Shown here piece by piece: positions 41,646-51,945 of a stretch of 64,000 nucleotides of DNA. Source of the stretch: Rickettsia typhi. GTDB taxonomy: Bacteria > Pseudomonadota > Alphaproteobacteria > WRAU01 > Hepatincolaceae. Position 1 is the first letter of the stretch, and every line of letters begins with the position of its first letter. The notes beneath the pieces were generated by a model that saw only the letters and a program-made list of their open reading frames with translations, made no database searches and was not told the DNA's origin. Position numbers and translations under genes: made by a program. The stretch lies in the NCBI GenBank assembly GCA_945888065.1, contig CAMCZU010000001.1, positions 1 through 64,000 on the forward strand. The letters run 5' to 3'.

Positions 41646-42506
41646 CTAATTTTTATTTAAAATATTCAATTCAATGCATTTTATTTTTATATCTAATAAA
41701 TCGTGCCATAATAATTTTTTTTGAGTTGGATTTCTTAATAAATATGCAGGATGAAAAACTCCTTTTGCTAAGCAATCTAAGTTAGACTTAACAAAAGATA
41801 AACTTAATTTATGCCAAGTTTTTCTTATAGTGCTAATAGATTCTTCATTGTTTAATAAATTATTAGAAGCTTTAGTTCCAACTAAAATGATAATCTTAGG
41901 CTTAATTATTTCAATTATTTTATTTAAAAAAGGCAAACATAACGACATTTCTTCAAATGTTGGATTTCTATTCCCTGGGGGTCTCCAAAACACACTATTA
42001 GTAATAAAAGAATTGCTACTATCTATACCTATATCTAACAAAGCTTTTTTTAATAATATTCCACTTCTACCAACAAATGGTTTGCCACTTTCATCTTCTT
42101 CTGCCCCTGGAGCTTCCCCTATAATCATTATTTGTGCATTTTCATTTCCTTCACCAAACACGGTGTTGATAGCTGTTTTTTTTAATAAACATTTATCAAA
42201 GCTTAATAATTCATTCTTTAAGTCATTTAGGGTTTCAATATGAGATAAATCAATGCTAAAATTTTTTTCTATTTCTTGTTTTTTAAATAAAATTTTTTCA
42301 TTTTTTTGTTCATTAATTACATTTTCTGGGTTTGCTTCTTTATTATTGTTTTTATCATTATTTATTTGTATTGATTTAATATTAAGTGCATTCCCCTTAT
42401 AAAAAAAATATTCAATATTTAACAAAGAATATAAATTAATGATTTTTTTAAGTTTTTCTTTATTCATTGTGTTATAATAGTAGCATCTTATGTTTTTATT
42501 AAACAA
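41646..42506 (-). CDS. Uracil-DNA glycosylase family 4-like
   Basis: IMIIGEAPGAEEDESGKPFVGRSGILLKKAL, WRPPGNRNPT, VFHPAYLLRNPTQK. Confidence 0.88.
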   Translation of the reverse strand: MFNKNIRCYYYNTMNKEKLKKIINLYSLLNIEYFFYKGNALNIKSIQINNDKNNNKEANPENVINEQKNEKILFKKQEIEKNFSIDLSHIETLNDLKNELLSFDKCLLKKTAINTVFGEGNENAQIMIIGEAPGAEEDESGKPFVGRSGILLKKALLDIGIDSSNSFITNSVFWRPPGNRNPTFEEMSLCLPFLNKIIEIIKPKIIILVGTKASNNLLNNEESISTIRKTWHKLSLSFVKSNLDCLAKGVFHPAYLLRNPTQKKLLWHDLLDIKIKCIELNILNKN

Positions 42507-42597
42507 TTTTATAAAAAATTTTATTTACAATTATGAAATAATTTTATAATAATAACATATAATATTAAATTTAATTATATAATCTGCTAGAAAAATT

Positions 42598-44310
42598 ATG
42601 AATAAAAAAAGTTTTATCTATATATTAACAATTTTACTAATTTGTTTAGTATCATTTTTTGCTATAAAATCTATCAATGAAACATCTTCAACGTTATCAC
42701 AAAAAGAGGTATTTAATTATCTTTTTAAAGCACGTCAAGCAAATATGGCTTTTAAATACAACGAGGCTGACCAATTTTATCAACATATTGTAAATTCTAA
42801 TAATAAAAAAGATGTTTTAGAAGAATATTTATTTTTTTTAGTAGCTCAAAGGGATTTTAAAAAATCATTTGATGTAGCTCAACAAATTTTATTATTTGAA
42901 CCAAAACACTATTTAGCAAATTTAATTTTAACATCTTATTTAATAAAATCTAATCAACTAGATGAAGCAATATATCATTTAAGCTCTATTAATGCAGATA
43001 AACAATCAATTCATGATATTATTTTAATAATGTTAAAAGGCATTAAAAGCTATGAAAATAATCAAGAAACCAAATTTGAACAAGAAGCTACATACATTAA
43101 AGAAATGGCTCCTGACCTATATTACTATGAAATAGGTATGTTTAATTTATATGTAAACAACACAAACAAAGCAAAAGAAATTTTTGAATATGTTAATAAT
43201 AATTATCCTAATACAGAATCAGTAATTAATTATGCTAAATTGCTTTATGTTGAAAATCCTACAAAGTCTACAGAATATTTTAAAGATTATTTAAGTGATA
43301 ATTTTTTAAGCAATGAAAAAGCTGTTAGCTACATTCAAGACAAACCTATATTAACTTTACAATCAATTTATTCTGATATTTTATTACGCTTAGCCTTGCT
43401 TATTCCATCTGAATTAAATCAAAATCTTATGGTATCTAATAGCTTTATTTTATCTAATTTAGCATTTATGCTAGATGATGAAAATGATGTAGCTAAACTA
43501 TCTATTGCAAACTTTTATGATAGTCTTGGCAACTACAACGATGCTTTAACATTTTACCTAAAAATTGAAGATAGCAGTTTTTATAAAAGAGTAATAATTT
43601 ATAAAATTTTAGATATTTATACAACTCTCCAACAAGAAGATAAATCTATATCTTTGCTAAAATCTTATTCTTCAACAGATAATGATAACCCTACTCCTTT
43701 GCTAGAGTTAGGTAGAATATTTCATAAACAAGGAGATTATGAAAAAGCAATTTCTTTATATAAAGATGCTTTAGATATTTCTTTAAAAAATAATTATGTT
43801 TTAGGGAAATACTTGTCTTATTATTATTCTGGAGTATCTTATGATAAAATGGGCAATTGGAATTTAGCTGAACAAAATTTATTATTAGCAAAAAATATCA
43901 ACAATCAAGATCCTCTATTGGTTAATTATTTAGCTTATTCTTGGATAGATAGAAATATCAATCTTAAAGAGGCTTTATTTATGTTAAAAAATGCTCTTAA
44001 AATATCTCCTGTTGATGCAAATATTTTAGATAGCTATGCTTGGGGATTATTTAAAACTAAAGATTATAAAAATGCACTTAAATATTCTATTCAAGCAAAT
44101 AAAATTAACTCTTATGATGCACAAATTAACGATCATTTAGGTGATTTATATTTTGTTAATAAAAACCCTAAACAAGCTCATTATTATTGGCAATCAGCGG
44201 TTAATTTAACTCAAGATGAAATTTTAAAAGAATCTATAAATAAAAAACTAAACAAAGATATTCCAGCATACCTTGTAGGAAATAAATCTAAAATGGTTAA
44301 AAAAACATAG
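42598..44310 (+). CDS. TPR-repeat protein with N-terminal signal/anchor
   Basis: N-terminal hydrophobic segment and repeated TPR-like helices (LLELGRIFHKQGDYEKAISLYKDAL). Confidence 0.82.
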   Translation: MNKKSFIYILTILLICLVSFFAIKSINETSSTLSQKEVFNYLFKARQANMAFKYNEADQFYQHIVNSNNKKDVLEEYLFFLVAQRDFKKSFDVAQQILLFEPKHYLANLILTSYLIKSNQLDEAIYHLSSINADKQSIHDIILIMLKGIKSYENNQETKFEQEATYIKEMAPDLYYYEIGMFNLYVNNTNKAKEIFEYVNNNYPNTESVINYAKLLYVENPTKSTEYFKDYLSDNFLSNEKAVSYIQDKPILTLQSIYSDILLRLALLIPSELNQNLMVSNSFILSNLAFMLDDENDVAKLSIANFYDSLGNYNDALTFYLKIEDSSFYKRVIIYKILDIYTTLQQEDKSISLLKSYSSTDNDNPTPLLELGRIFHKQGDYEKAISLYKDALDISLKNNYVLGKYLSYYYSGVSYDKMGNWNLAEQNLLLAKNINNQDPLLVNYLAYSWIDRNINLKEALFMLKNALKISPVDANILDSYAWGLFKTKDYKNALKYSIQANKINSYDAQINDHLGDLYFVNKNPKQAHYYWQSAVNLTQDEILKESINKKLNKDIPAYLVGNKSKMVKKT

Positions 44311-44322
44311 CTTTAGCAAATT

Positions 44323-45183
44323 ATGTTAATTTTAAAAGCTAAAGCTAAGGTTAACTTGTTTTTACATTGCCTTGGTAAACTTGATAATGGATATCATAAT
44401 TTGCAGTCTTTATGTGCCTTTGCAGATGTTTATGATGTTTTATATTTTAAATTTTCATCTAACTTTAAATTAAATATTATAGGTGATTTTGCACAATCTT
44501 TAAGTAGCTTAGATTCTATTAATAACAACCTTATTATACAAATATTTAATTTTTTTTCTTCTAATTATAATCTTAAAAAACCCTTAGAAATAACCTTAAA
44601 TAAAAAATTACCTCTTAATGCAGGGTTAGGCGGTGGATCATCAAATGGTGCAATAACAATTTTAGCTATAAACAAATTATATAATTTAAAATTATCTATA
44701 AATGATTTAATTAACATAGGTATTAAGTTTGGAGCAGATATACCAACTTGTTTATATCAAAAAGCTAATTTTTTTGAAAATATTGGAGAAAAAACAACCT
44801 CAATTAATTTACCTAAAAAGCTTCCTGTAATTTTAATTAATCCATTGCATCACGTATCTACTAAAGAAATATTTTTAAACTTTAAAAATCCAAATACACT
44901 ACCTATTAATGTTAAAGATATAACACACATAAAAAACACAAATCACTTGCTAAATTTTTTATCTAAACAAAAAAATGATTTAACAAGCTCTGCTATAGAA
45001 TTAAATTCAGCTATAAATCCTATTATCAACGAACTCAGCAAATCATCTACCTTAGTTAGAATGTCGGGCAGTGGTAGTAGTGTATTTGCAATTTATCCTA
45101 ATTTTTCAGTTATTAATAATATTTTGCCTTCTTTATATAAAAAATTTCCTAATTATTGGATAAAAGCTAGTTATTTACAATAA
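44323..45183 (+). CDS. ispE: 4-diphosphocytidyl-2-C-methyl-D-erythritol kinase
   Basis: AKAKVNLFLHCLGKLDNGYHNLQSL, LPLNAGLGGGSSNGA, RMSGSGSSVFAI. Confidence 0.95.
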   Translation: MLILKAKAKVNLFLHCLGKLDNGYHNLQSLCAFADVYDVLYFKFSSNFKLNIIGDFAQSLSSLDSINNNLIIQIFNFFSSNYNLKKPLEITLNKKLPLNAGLGGGSSNGAITILAINKLYNLKLSINDLINIGIKFGADIPTCLYQKANFFENIGEKTTSINLPKKLPVILINPLHHVSTKEIFLNFKNPNTLPINVKDITHIKNTNHLLNFLSKQKNDLTSSAIELNSAINPIINELSKSSTLVRMSGSGSSVFAIYPNFSVINNILPSLYKKFPNYWIKASYLQ

Positions 45184-46549
45184 TTGATATGTCTCTTTGC
45201 AATTTATTTTTATAAGAATAATCTAATTTAATATTGAGTTTTTTAAAAATATTTAAAGCTAAAATTACATCATATTTTACTTTTACATCTTCATCGCTTA
45301 AGATTGGAGATTTTGCTGAATCTTTAATATTAATAATAGTTTGATTGTTTTTTTGCATAATATTAATAGTAATTTCTGCATTATTAGAATTTTGATCCAC
45401 AATATATAGCAAAAACAAGCTACAGGCTTTTACAAGCAAACTTTCAGAAGAATTAATATAAGATAGCTTAGGGGGAAAATTAATTTTAATATTGATATTT
45501 TTTAAAGAAATTCTAGCTTTAGCTTGATTTAAAATATAAGCAACTACAATATTTAAATCTAGGTTATCTTTTGGGATTGTTTGTATTTGATTAAGCTCTA
45601 GTAAATCTAGTTTATAAGTTAATTCTTGATTAATTAGCTGTGCTTTATCTAGTATTTTGTTAATATATTCCATTTGTTTTATATTTAAATTTCCTACATA
45701 TTGATTTTTTAACATTTCAGAAAAACCAATAATACTATTTAAAGGATTGCCAATTAAAATATTTAAATCATATACCAAATCATTTTGCAAATTAGATAAG
45801 TTTTTTAATAACTCAGGGCTATCAAACACAATATCTTTATTAGTTTTATCGTATGAAAAAACTACAAACATAGAGGTATTTGGTAAAGCAATTCCATTAA
45901 TTACTAATGCTTTATCATCAATATTAGATGTGTAAGAAAAACTCCTATTGCTTAAAATATTACCAATAATTTGTGGTTTATCTGTATCATTTATATTTAT
46001 GTATGCAAAAGCATCTCTAATATGCGATGGATATAAATTTTCTGAAGATATATTAAATAATTGTAAAAATTTTCCATTATAATCTTCTATTTGACCCGTG
46101 GTAGATACCACTATAATTGCTTGTGGATTTTTTTCAATAATTTTATTATAAAGATTTTTTTGATTATTTAGATTATATGTAATATCCCATACTTCTGTTG
46201 TATCTTGCCAACTAAACATTAAGTAATCAGAATATTTAATAATTTTTTGTTCTAAATTTTTTCCATTTGGTAATAAAATATTTTGAGTTTCTTCAAAGTC
46301 TTCTTTTGTTAAACTTGCTACTATTTGTTGGCACATTTTTCTAAAATCATCTTGCGGAGGATAAATTTTATACTCTCTTAAAATTTCAAAAAAATCTACA
46401 ATATATATATTATGCTGTAAAAAATTTTTAGGAATCCCCCACATCTCTTCAAGTTGATTATTAAAAAATAGCAACTCTCCTTCTTTGCTAAATAAAGCAA
46501 TAGATGCATTTACCTTATGTAATATTTGTTCTAAATAATTTATTGTCAT
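45167..46549 (-). CDS. PAS-domain pseudo-histidine-kinase (DivL-like architecture)
   Basis: Tandem PAS-like segments, then NILIGNPLNSIIGFSEMLKNQYVGNLNIKQMEYINKIL aligning with a HisKA box that lacks His; no N/G1/G2 boxes. Confidence 0.72.
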   Translation of the reverse strand: MTINYLEQILHKVNASIALFSKEGELLFFNNQLEEMWGIPKNFLQHNIYIVDFFEILREYKIYPPQDDFRKMCQQIVASLTKEDFEETQNILLPNGKNLEQKIIKYSDYLMFSWQDTTEVWDITYNLNNQKNLYNKIIEKNPQAIIVVSTTGQIEDYNGKFLQLFNISSENLYPSHIRDAFAYININDTDKPQIIGNILSNRSFSYTSNIDDKALVINGIALPNTSMFVVFSYDKTNKDIVFDSPELLKNLSNLQNDLVYDLNILIGNPLNSIIGFSEMLKNQYVGNLNIKQMEYINKILDKAQLINQELTYKLDLLELNQIQTIPKDNLDLNIVVAYILNQAKARISLKNINIKINFPPKLSYINSSESLLVKACSLFLLYIVDQNSNNAEITINIMQKNNQTIINIKDSAKSPILSDEDVKVKYDVILALNIFKKLNIKLDYSYKNKLQRDISIIVNN

Positions 46550-46562
46550 AGTTTTAATATAG

Positions 46563-47102
46563 TTATAATTGCAAAATTGATTCTATTTCATCAACAGACA
46601 TTTTTAAAACTTTTTTAATAATATCATAGTTAAAACCATTTCTATACATTATTGCTATTTCTTTATTTATATCAAACTCAATTTTTTTTCTATATATGCC
46701 TAAAGATTTTTTTTTTAAAAATTTACAAGCACTAAATAATTCTACATCAATATTTTGATGACCATCTTGAATAATATTGCTTATAATACTTGGATTCAAA
46801 CCCTTTTCTTGAAATTTATAAGAAATTTGCACCATAGATTTTCCCCTGTTTAACAAGCTATTAAATTGATATTTAGCATAAATATCATCGTTTAAATAAC
46901 CAAGTTGTTGTAAATACAAAATTACATCATCAAGTTGGTTAAGATATTCATCAATAAAAGAACTATCTTGCAGTAATTCATTGTAAAAAATTTTTTTTAA
47001 TTTTTTTCTTAAATGAGATTTTAATTTTTCACAAGAGCAATTATATTTAGATAAATAGCTAAAAGATAGTTTTTTTAGCATTTGTAATTGCTTGTTTTCC
47101 AT
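46563..47102 (-). CDS. recX: RecX-family regulatory protein
   Basis: SYLSKYNCSCEKLKSHLRKKL, LQQLGYLNDDIYAKYQFNSLLNRGKSMVQISYKFQEKGL. Confidence 0.82.
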   Translation of the reverse strand: MENKQLQMLKKLSFSYLSKYNCSCEKLKSHLRKKLKKIFYNELLQDSSFIDEYLNQLDDVILYLQQLGYLNDDIYAKYQFNSLLNRGKSMVQISYKFQEKGLNPSIISNIIQDGHQNIDVELFSACKFLKKKSLGIYRKKIEFDINKEIAIMYRNGFNYDIIKKVLKMSVDEIESILQL

Positions 47103-47193
47103 ATATTCATATAAATTGTATTTTATTTTGCCATATAATATAATATTATATTTAATATATTAGCAAATACAAGTATAGGGAATAAAAAATTTT

Positions 47194-47964
47194 ATGGTAA
47201 AGCAATCTATGTGGGTATCTTTTTATACTTTTTATCTTAAAGAAGTTAAACGTTTTTTAAAAGTGTGGGGGCAAACTTTATTAGGTCCTATCATTCAAAC
47301 ATCGTTGTTTTTACTTGTATTTGGGGTCTCTTTATCTGGTAGCCACAATAATAATGCTTATACATATACACAATTTTTGATTCCTGGATTATTAATGATG
47401 ATGATAATTCAAAACTCTTTTGCTAATACATCTTCTTCTCTGTTAATTGCTAAAATAAATGGTAATATTATAGATATCTTAATGGCTCCATTGAGTCCAT
47501 TTTTAGTAATTAGTGGGTATATTTTAGGATGCATTACACGATCTGCTGTGGTAAGTATTTGTATTTTGCTTTATATAAGTTTATTTTCAACATTAATATT
47601 TCATAATATTTTTTTACTTTTTTATTATGGAATTTCTGGTTGTATTCTTTTAGGATTATTGGGTTTAATTGCAGGAATGTTGTCTGTAAAATTTGATCAA
47701 GTAGCAAATTTTACTAATTTGATAATAACTCCATTATCATTTTTATCAGGAACATTTTATTCTATAGCTAAATTACCTGTTTTCTTTCAAAATATTTCTC
47801 ATTACAATCCGTTTTTTTATCTTATAGACGGCTTTAGATATAGCTTTATTGGGGTCAGCGATTTTAGTATAATGTATGGTAGCGTAACACTTTTAATTAT
47901 AAATATTATCTTGTTTGTAGTATGTATTCATATATGGAAAATTGGCTATAAAATTAAATCATAA
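47194..47964 (+). CDS. ABC-2 type transporter permease (YadH-like)
   Basis: FYLKEVKRFLKVWGQTLLGPIIQTSLFLLVFGVSL, QFLIPGLLMMMIIQNSF, six hydrophobic segments; no ATPase gene adjacent. Confidence 0.85.
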   Translation: MVKQSMWVSFYTFYLKEVKRFLKVWGQTLLGPIIQTSLFLLVFGVSLSGSHNNNAYTYTQFLIPGLLMMMIIQNSFANTSSSLLIAKINGNIIDILMAPLSPFLVISGYILGCITRSAVVSICILLYISLFSTLIFHNIFLLFYYGISGCILLGLLGLIAGMLSVKFDQVANFTNLIITPLSFLSGTFYSIAKLPVFFQNISHYNPFFYLIDGFRYSFIGVSDFSIMYGSVTLLIINIILFVVCIHIWKIGYKIKS

Positions 47965-47978
47965 TAAATATAGCAATA

Positions 47979-49436
47979 TTAGTTTGACCAAAAATTTTTA
48001 CTAAAAATAATAATTACACCTAAAATTTCTAGTCTTCCAAGGAGCATTAACATAACTAATATCCATTTTCCTCCATCTGGAATAGAAGCAAAAGTACCAC
48101 TAGGACCTACCACTTGACCAATACCTGGTCCAACATTTGTTAAACAAGCAACACTTGCAGAAAATGCTGTAATAAAGTCTAAATTCATTGCCGATAAACA
48201 CACAGAACCAAAAGCTAAAAATATTAAAAAAAGAAACAAATAAGAAAAAATATTAATAGACATATCAGAAGTAATAATTTTATTATTATAATAAGAAACA
48301 GAAATATGCTTATTTAAAAATAATTTATCAACTGCAGATTTTAATACTTGATATGCAATTTGAAAGCGATAAACCTTAATTCCACAGGCAGTAGATCCAC
48401 CGCATCCACCAATAAACATTACAAAAAATAGCATCATTGTAGGAAAATATCCAAAACCTGTATAATCAACATTTACAAGCCCTGTCCCTGTTAATAAAGA
48501 TACAACAGAAAATGATGCATACCTAAAAGAATTAAAACTAGATAACCCATTATGAAAATATAAATAACTAAACAATAACAACACCGAAATAATTAATATT
48601 TTAAAATAACCAATAACTTGTGAGTCACTAAATAAATTTATTTTTCTTAAAAATATAAAATAATATAATAAAATATAAGGCATGCCACCAATAATCATAG
48701 ATATCATTAAAATTATTTCTGCAGTTGGATTATTAAAATATGCAATTGAACTATTTTTATTTGAAAAACCCGCGGTTGATACAGATGTAAAAGAGTGAAT
48801 TAAAGAATCAAAAAAATTCAAATCTGCAACATACATCAACAATATAATTATAATTACAGTAATTACACTATAAATAAGCAAAATACCCAAAGCAATTGTT
48901 TTTACTTTTTTAAATGCACTATCAAAAGTTTCAAATGCTTCTAACTTAAATAGTTGCATTCCCCCGCCTTGAATAGATGGAAATAACAAAATACCAATTA
49001 CAATAATACCAATTCCCCCAATCCACTGCATTAATGCTCTCCAAAAATGCAATCCATAAGAAAGCTGATCTAAATCTGTTATAACAGTAGCACCTGTGGT
49101 AGTAATCCCTGACATAATTTCAAAATAAGCATCGGTATAACTTAAATTTAAATAACTAAAACTCAAAGGTAGTGCTGCAAAAGCAACTACAATAATCCAA
49201 GATAAAATTGTAATTAAAAATCCATCTTTAGCAGACATTACACCTAAATTTTCTTCTTTATTTGCAAATGCAAAAGTAAAACCAATAAATGTAGTAAAAA
49301 GAGAAAAAATAAAAAAACTTTTAGATGAACTTCTATTAAAAAAAAAGTCTATAAAAGCAGGAATCAACATCAATACACCAACTAAAGATATAATGTATCC
49401 AATAAAATGTAAGATTAGCCTAAATTTAATATTCAT
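47979..49436 (-). CDS. trkH: TrkH-family potassium uptake protein
   Basis: SGITTTGATVITDLDQL, QWIGGIGIIVIGI, SVSTAGFSNKNSS, FIGGCGGSTACGIKVYRF. Confidence 0.93.
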   Translation of the reverse strand: MNIKFRLILHFIGYIISLVGVLMLIPAFIDFFFNRSSSKSFFIFSLFTTFIGFTFAFANKEENLGVMSAKDGFLITILSWIIVVAFAALPLSFSYLNLSYTDAYFEIMSGITTTGATVITDLDQLSYGLHFWRALMQWIGGIGIIVIGILLFPSIQGGGMQLFKLEAFETFDSAFKKVKTIALGILLIYSVITVIIIILLMYVADLNFFDSLIHSFTSVSTAGFSNKNSSIAYFNNPTAEIILMISMIIGGMPYILLYYFIFLRKINLFSDSQVIGYFKILIISVLLLFSYLYFHNGLSSFNSFRYASFSVVSLLTGTGLVNVDYTGFGYFPTMMLFFVMFIGGCGGSTACGIKVYRFQIAYQVLKSAVDKLFLNKHISVSYYNNKIITSDMSINIFSYLFLFLIFLAFGSVCLSAMNLDFITAFSASVACLTNVGPGIGQVVGPSGTFASIPDGGKWILVMLMLLGRLEILGVIIIFSKNFWSN

Positions 49437-49560
49437 AATAAACCATTAATAAAAAATTTTTTTCTAGTGTCTTAATACTAAGATTAATACAAGTAAGTGT
49501 CAAGGAATTATAAAACTTAAATATCCCTAAATAAATTAAATAATATTATTTAAATAATTC

Positions 49561-49761
49561 TTAACTTTTACCTGCTATCATAGTAAATAGAATGATTTTA
49601 GCAAATAAAATTATTAAAAAATAAATATAATCAATGAGGGTATGTATGTCTAATTCTTTAACATTTTTATCACAATTTTTAAAAAACACTAAAAACCCTA
49701 ATACAAACCCTAATACAAATATATCTACTATAGAATCTACAATATTAAAAATAAAAAACAC
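49561..49761 (-). CDS. Small hypothetical membrane protein
   Basis: 66 aa with two hydrophobic segments; weak. Confidence 0.35.
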   Translation of the reverse strand: MFFIFNIVDSIVDIFVLGFVLGFLVFFKNCDKNVKELDIHTLIDYIYFLIILFAKIILFTMIAGKS

Positions 49762-49803
49762 AAATATAATTGATAAGAAAACAAAAAAATTAGAAAAATA
49801 AAG

Positions 49804-49879
49804 TGGCTGGGGTGGAAGGATTCGAACCCTCGGAATGATCGGATCAAAACCGATTGCCTTACCGCTTGGCTACACCCCA
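49804..49879 (-). tRNA. tRNA-Gln (anticodon TTG)
   Basis: Minus strand TGGGGTGTAGCCAAGCGGTAAGGCAATCGGTTTTGATCCGATCATTCCGAGGGTTCGAATCCTTCCACCCCAGCCA; cloverleaf and encoded CCA. Confidence 0.96.
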
Positions 49880-49954
49880 ATTTAAAAATCATAGAGATTT
49901 ATACAAATTAACAAGAATGATTATAAGATAAAATAGGCTAAATAGCAATCTTTT

Positions 49955-50818
49955 TTATCTTATAATGTAAGATTTATTACAAAATTCGCACTTAACTTCT
50001 ATTTCTCCACTTTCATTTTTTAAATCTTGTTTATCTTTAGTAGAAAAATTTATTATCATATCTTGAACTTTTTCTAAAGAACAAGAACAATTATATTGAT
50101 AATATTTTTTATCATAAGTAATAACTTCAAATTCATTATAAAGCTTATATAAAATATCATACAAATTATCACTAAACATTTCTTCTTGTGTAAGAGTATT
50201 AGATAAAATCTCTAAGGTATTAAAATCTTCTTTATGTTTTGCACTTTCTTCAAATGTTTCATAAACATTAGGAATCATTTGTAAAAATAAAGCACCGCAT
50301 TTTTTAGACTTAACATCAGAAAAAAATTTAATATAAGTTTTAATTTGTTCAGAATCTCTAAACCATCCATTTGCAACATCAGTTATATCTTTACCATCCA
50401 TAGCAACAATAGCTTGATATGGTTGTTGTTGAATGTTCTGATTCAAATGAAAAATCAAAAATCCTTTACCTATTAAATCTTTAAAATCTAATTGATCTTT
50501 GGTTGTTTGAAATTCTTTGTTTTGAGTCACAAAGGCTCTAATATCTCCATTTGATTTGTTATCTACTAGCAAAACTTTAATTAAACCATCAAAACAATTT
50601 ACTTGCAGTTTAAACACACCATCAAATTTAAAATTACTAGAAATAATTGTATTAAAAGCAATAGTTTCTAAAACAATTTGTTCTATTAATTGAGAAACAT
50701 TAAAATTATTAACAACAGATTCGCATACTTTGTTTAATCTTAAAATTTTACCCTTAACTCTAATATCTTTAAAGCTAAATGGAATTAAGATATCATCTTC
50801 ATTAAAAATAATTGCCAC
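49955..50818 (-). CDS. hslO: Hsp33 redox chaperone
   Basis: C-terminal zinc Cys motif YNCSC...VKCEFCNKSY. Confidence 0.92.
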   Translation of the reverse strand: MAIIFNEDDILIPFSFKDIRVKGKILRLNKVCESVVNNFNVSQLIEQIVLETIAFNTIISSNFKFDGVFKLQVNCFDGLIKVLLVDNKSNGDIRAFVTQNKEFQTTKDQLDFKDLIGKGFLIFHLNQNIQQQPYQAIVAMDGKDITDVANGWFRDSEQIKTYIKFFSDVKSKKCGALFLQMIPNVYETFEESAKHKEDFNTLEILSNTLTQEEMFSDNLYDILYKLYNEFEVITYDKKYYQYNCSCSLEKVQDMIINFSTKDKQDLKNESGEIEVKCEFCNKSYIIR

Positions 50819-50820
50819 AA

Positions 50821-51831
50821 TTATTCCTTAGATGTTGAATGCACAAAATGAAATACCTTGTTTGGAAAAACATATCTCCAAGCACTATGGACTGCCATTG
50901 CAGCCTCTCCAAATCCTGTGGTTATTAACTTTAATTTGCCTTCATATTGAGCAACATCACCAACTGCAAAAATACCAGGTAGCTTAGTTTCACAAACAGA
51001 ATTAATAACTTCTATAGATGAATGTAGCTTGTTAATGTTAAAGCCCCACTTTTCTAATTCTCCCAAGCTTCTTGATAGCCCAAAAAAAGCTAATAAGCAA
51101 TCTGCTTGTAAATCTAACACTTCAGAGTTCATATTTTTAATACTTACTTTATTTAACATTCCATCGGTCCCTGTAATTCCATCTAAATTATAGGGTATCA
51201 TCATTTCAATTTTTTTATCTAATACTAAATCATTCAAAGTATTTAAAGAAGATGGTGAAGCCCTAAAATTATTACGTCTATGCACAACATATATTTTTTT
51301 AGCAATTCCAACAAGACCAATTGCCCAATCAACTGCAGAATCTCCGCCCCCTGCAATTACAACTACTTTATTTTTAAAATCTTGCGGATTTTTAACTGAA
51401 TAAAAAACTGATTTATTTTCATAAGATTCAATATTATCAAAAGGTAAACGATTAGGACCAAAAGCACCTGCCCCCGCTGCTATTACAATTGCTTTGCAGT
51501 TAATGCAATCATTTTTAGATGTAGATACTTTAAAAGTTTTATTATCATTAATATGCAAATTAGTTATAAAGCGAGACATCAAATAAGTATTTTTATTAAA
51601 TTGATTCGCTTGAAGAGTTAAATTATTAACTAAATCTTTTGCTAAAATTTTTTCAAACCCAGCTACATCATAAATATTTTTATAAGGATAAAGAGCATTT
51701 AATTGTCCACCAATTTCATCTAAAGCATCTACAACAATGTTATCCATAGATAAAAATCCCGCTTGATAACTTGCAAACAAACCAACAGGACCAGCACCAA
51801 CGATAAGCATATCTGTATTATATTCTTTCAT
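50821..51831 (-). CDS. Thioredoxin-reductase-like ferredoxin/flavodoxin-NADP+ reductase
   Basis: DMLIVGAGPVGLFASYQAGF, VVIAGGGDSAVDWAIGL, GIFAVGDVAQYEGKLKLITTGFGEAAMA. Confidence 0.92.
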   Translation of the reverse strand: MKEYNTDMLIVGAGPVGLFASYQAGFLSMDNIVVDALDEIGGQLNALYPYKNIYDVAGFEKILAKDLVNNLTLQANQFNKNTYLMSRFITNLHINDNKTFKVSTSKNDCINCKAIVIAAGAGAFGPNRLPFDNIESYENKSVFYSVKNPQDFKNKVVVIAGGGDSAVDWAIGLVGIAKKIYVVHRRNNFRASPSSLNTLNDLVLDKKIEMMIPYNLDGITGTDGMLNKVSIKNMNSEVLDLQADCLLAFFGLSRSLGELEKWGFNINKLHSSIEVINSVCETKLPGIFAVGDVAQYEGKLKLITTGFGEAAMAVHSAWRYVFPNKVFHFVHSTSKE

Positions 51832-51945
51832 TTTTTTTTATTACCAATTTATATTAATGTTAATTAAAATATACAAAAGTTTAACATATTTATATATTTA
51901 TTGTTTATAATTTATATATTAATATAAATATTAAAACAAATTACA

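Noticed and set aside
41830-42243. 137-aa plus-strand ORF within the uracil-DNA glycosylase gene
   Set aside because: Long but entirely antisense to a conserved CDS with family 4 UDG motifs.
42598-44310. TPR protein considered as a possible effector
   Set aside because: Ordinary TPR-repeat periplasmic/membrane protein layout; location upstream of ispE fits a common alphaproteobacterial arrangement.
49536-49553. Perfect 18-bp palindrome TTAAATAATATTATTTAA upstream of trkH
   Set aside because: Composed only of A and T in a very AT-rich genome; could arise by chance and has no other support as an operator.
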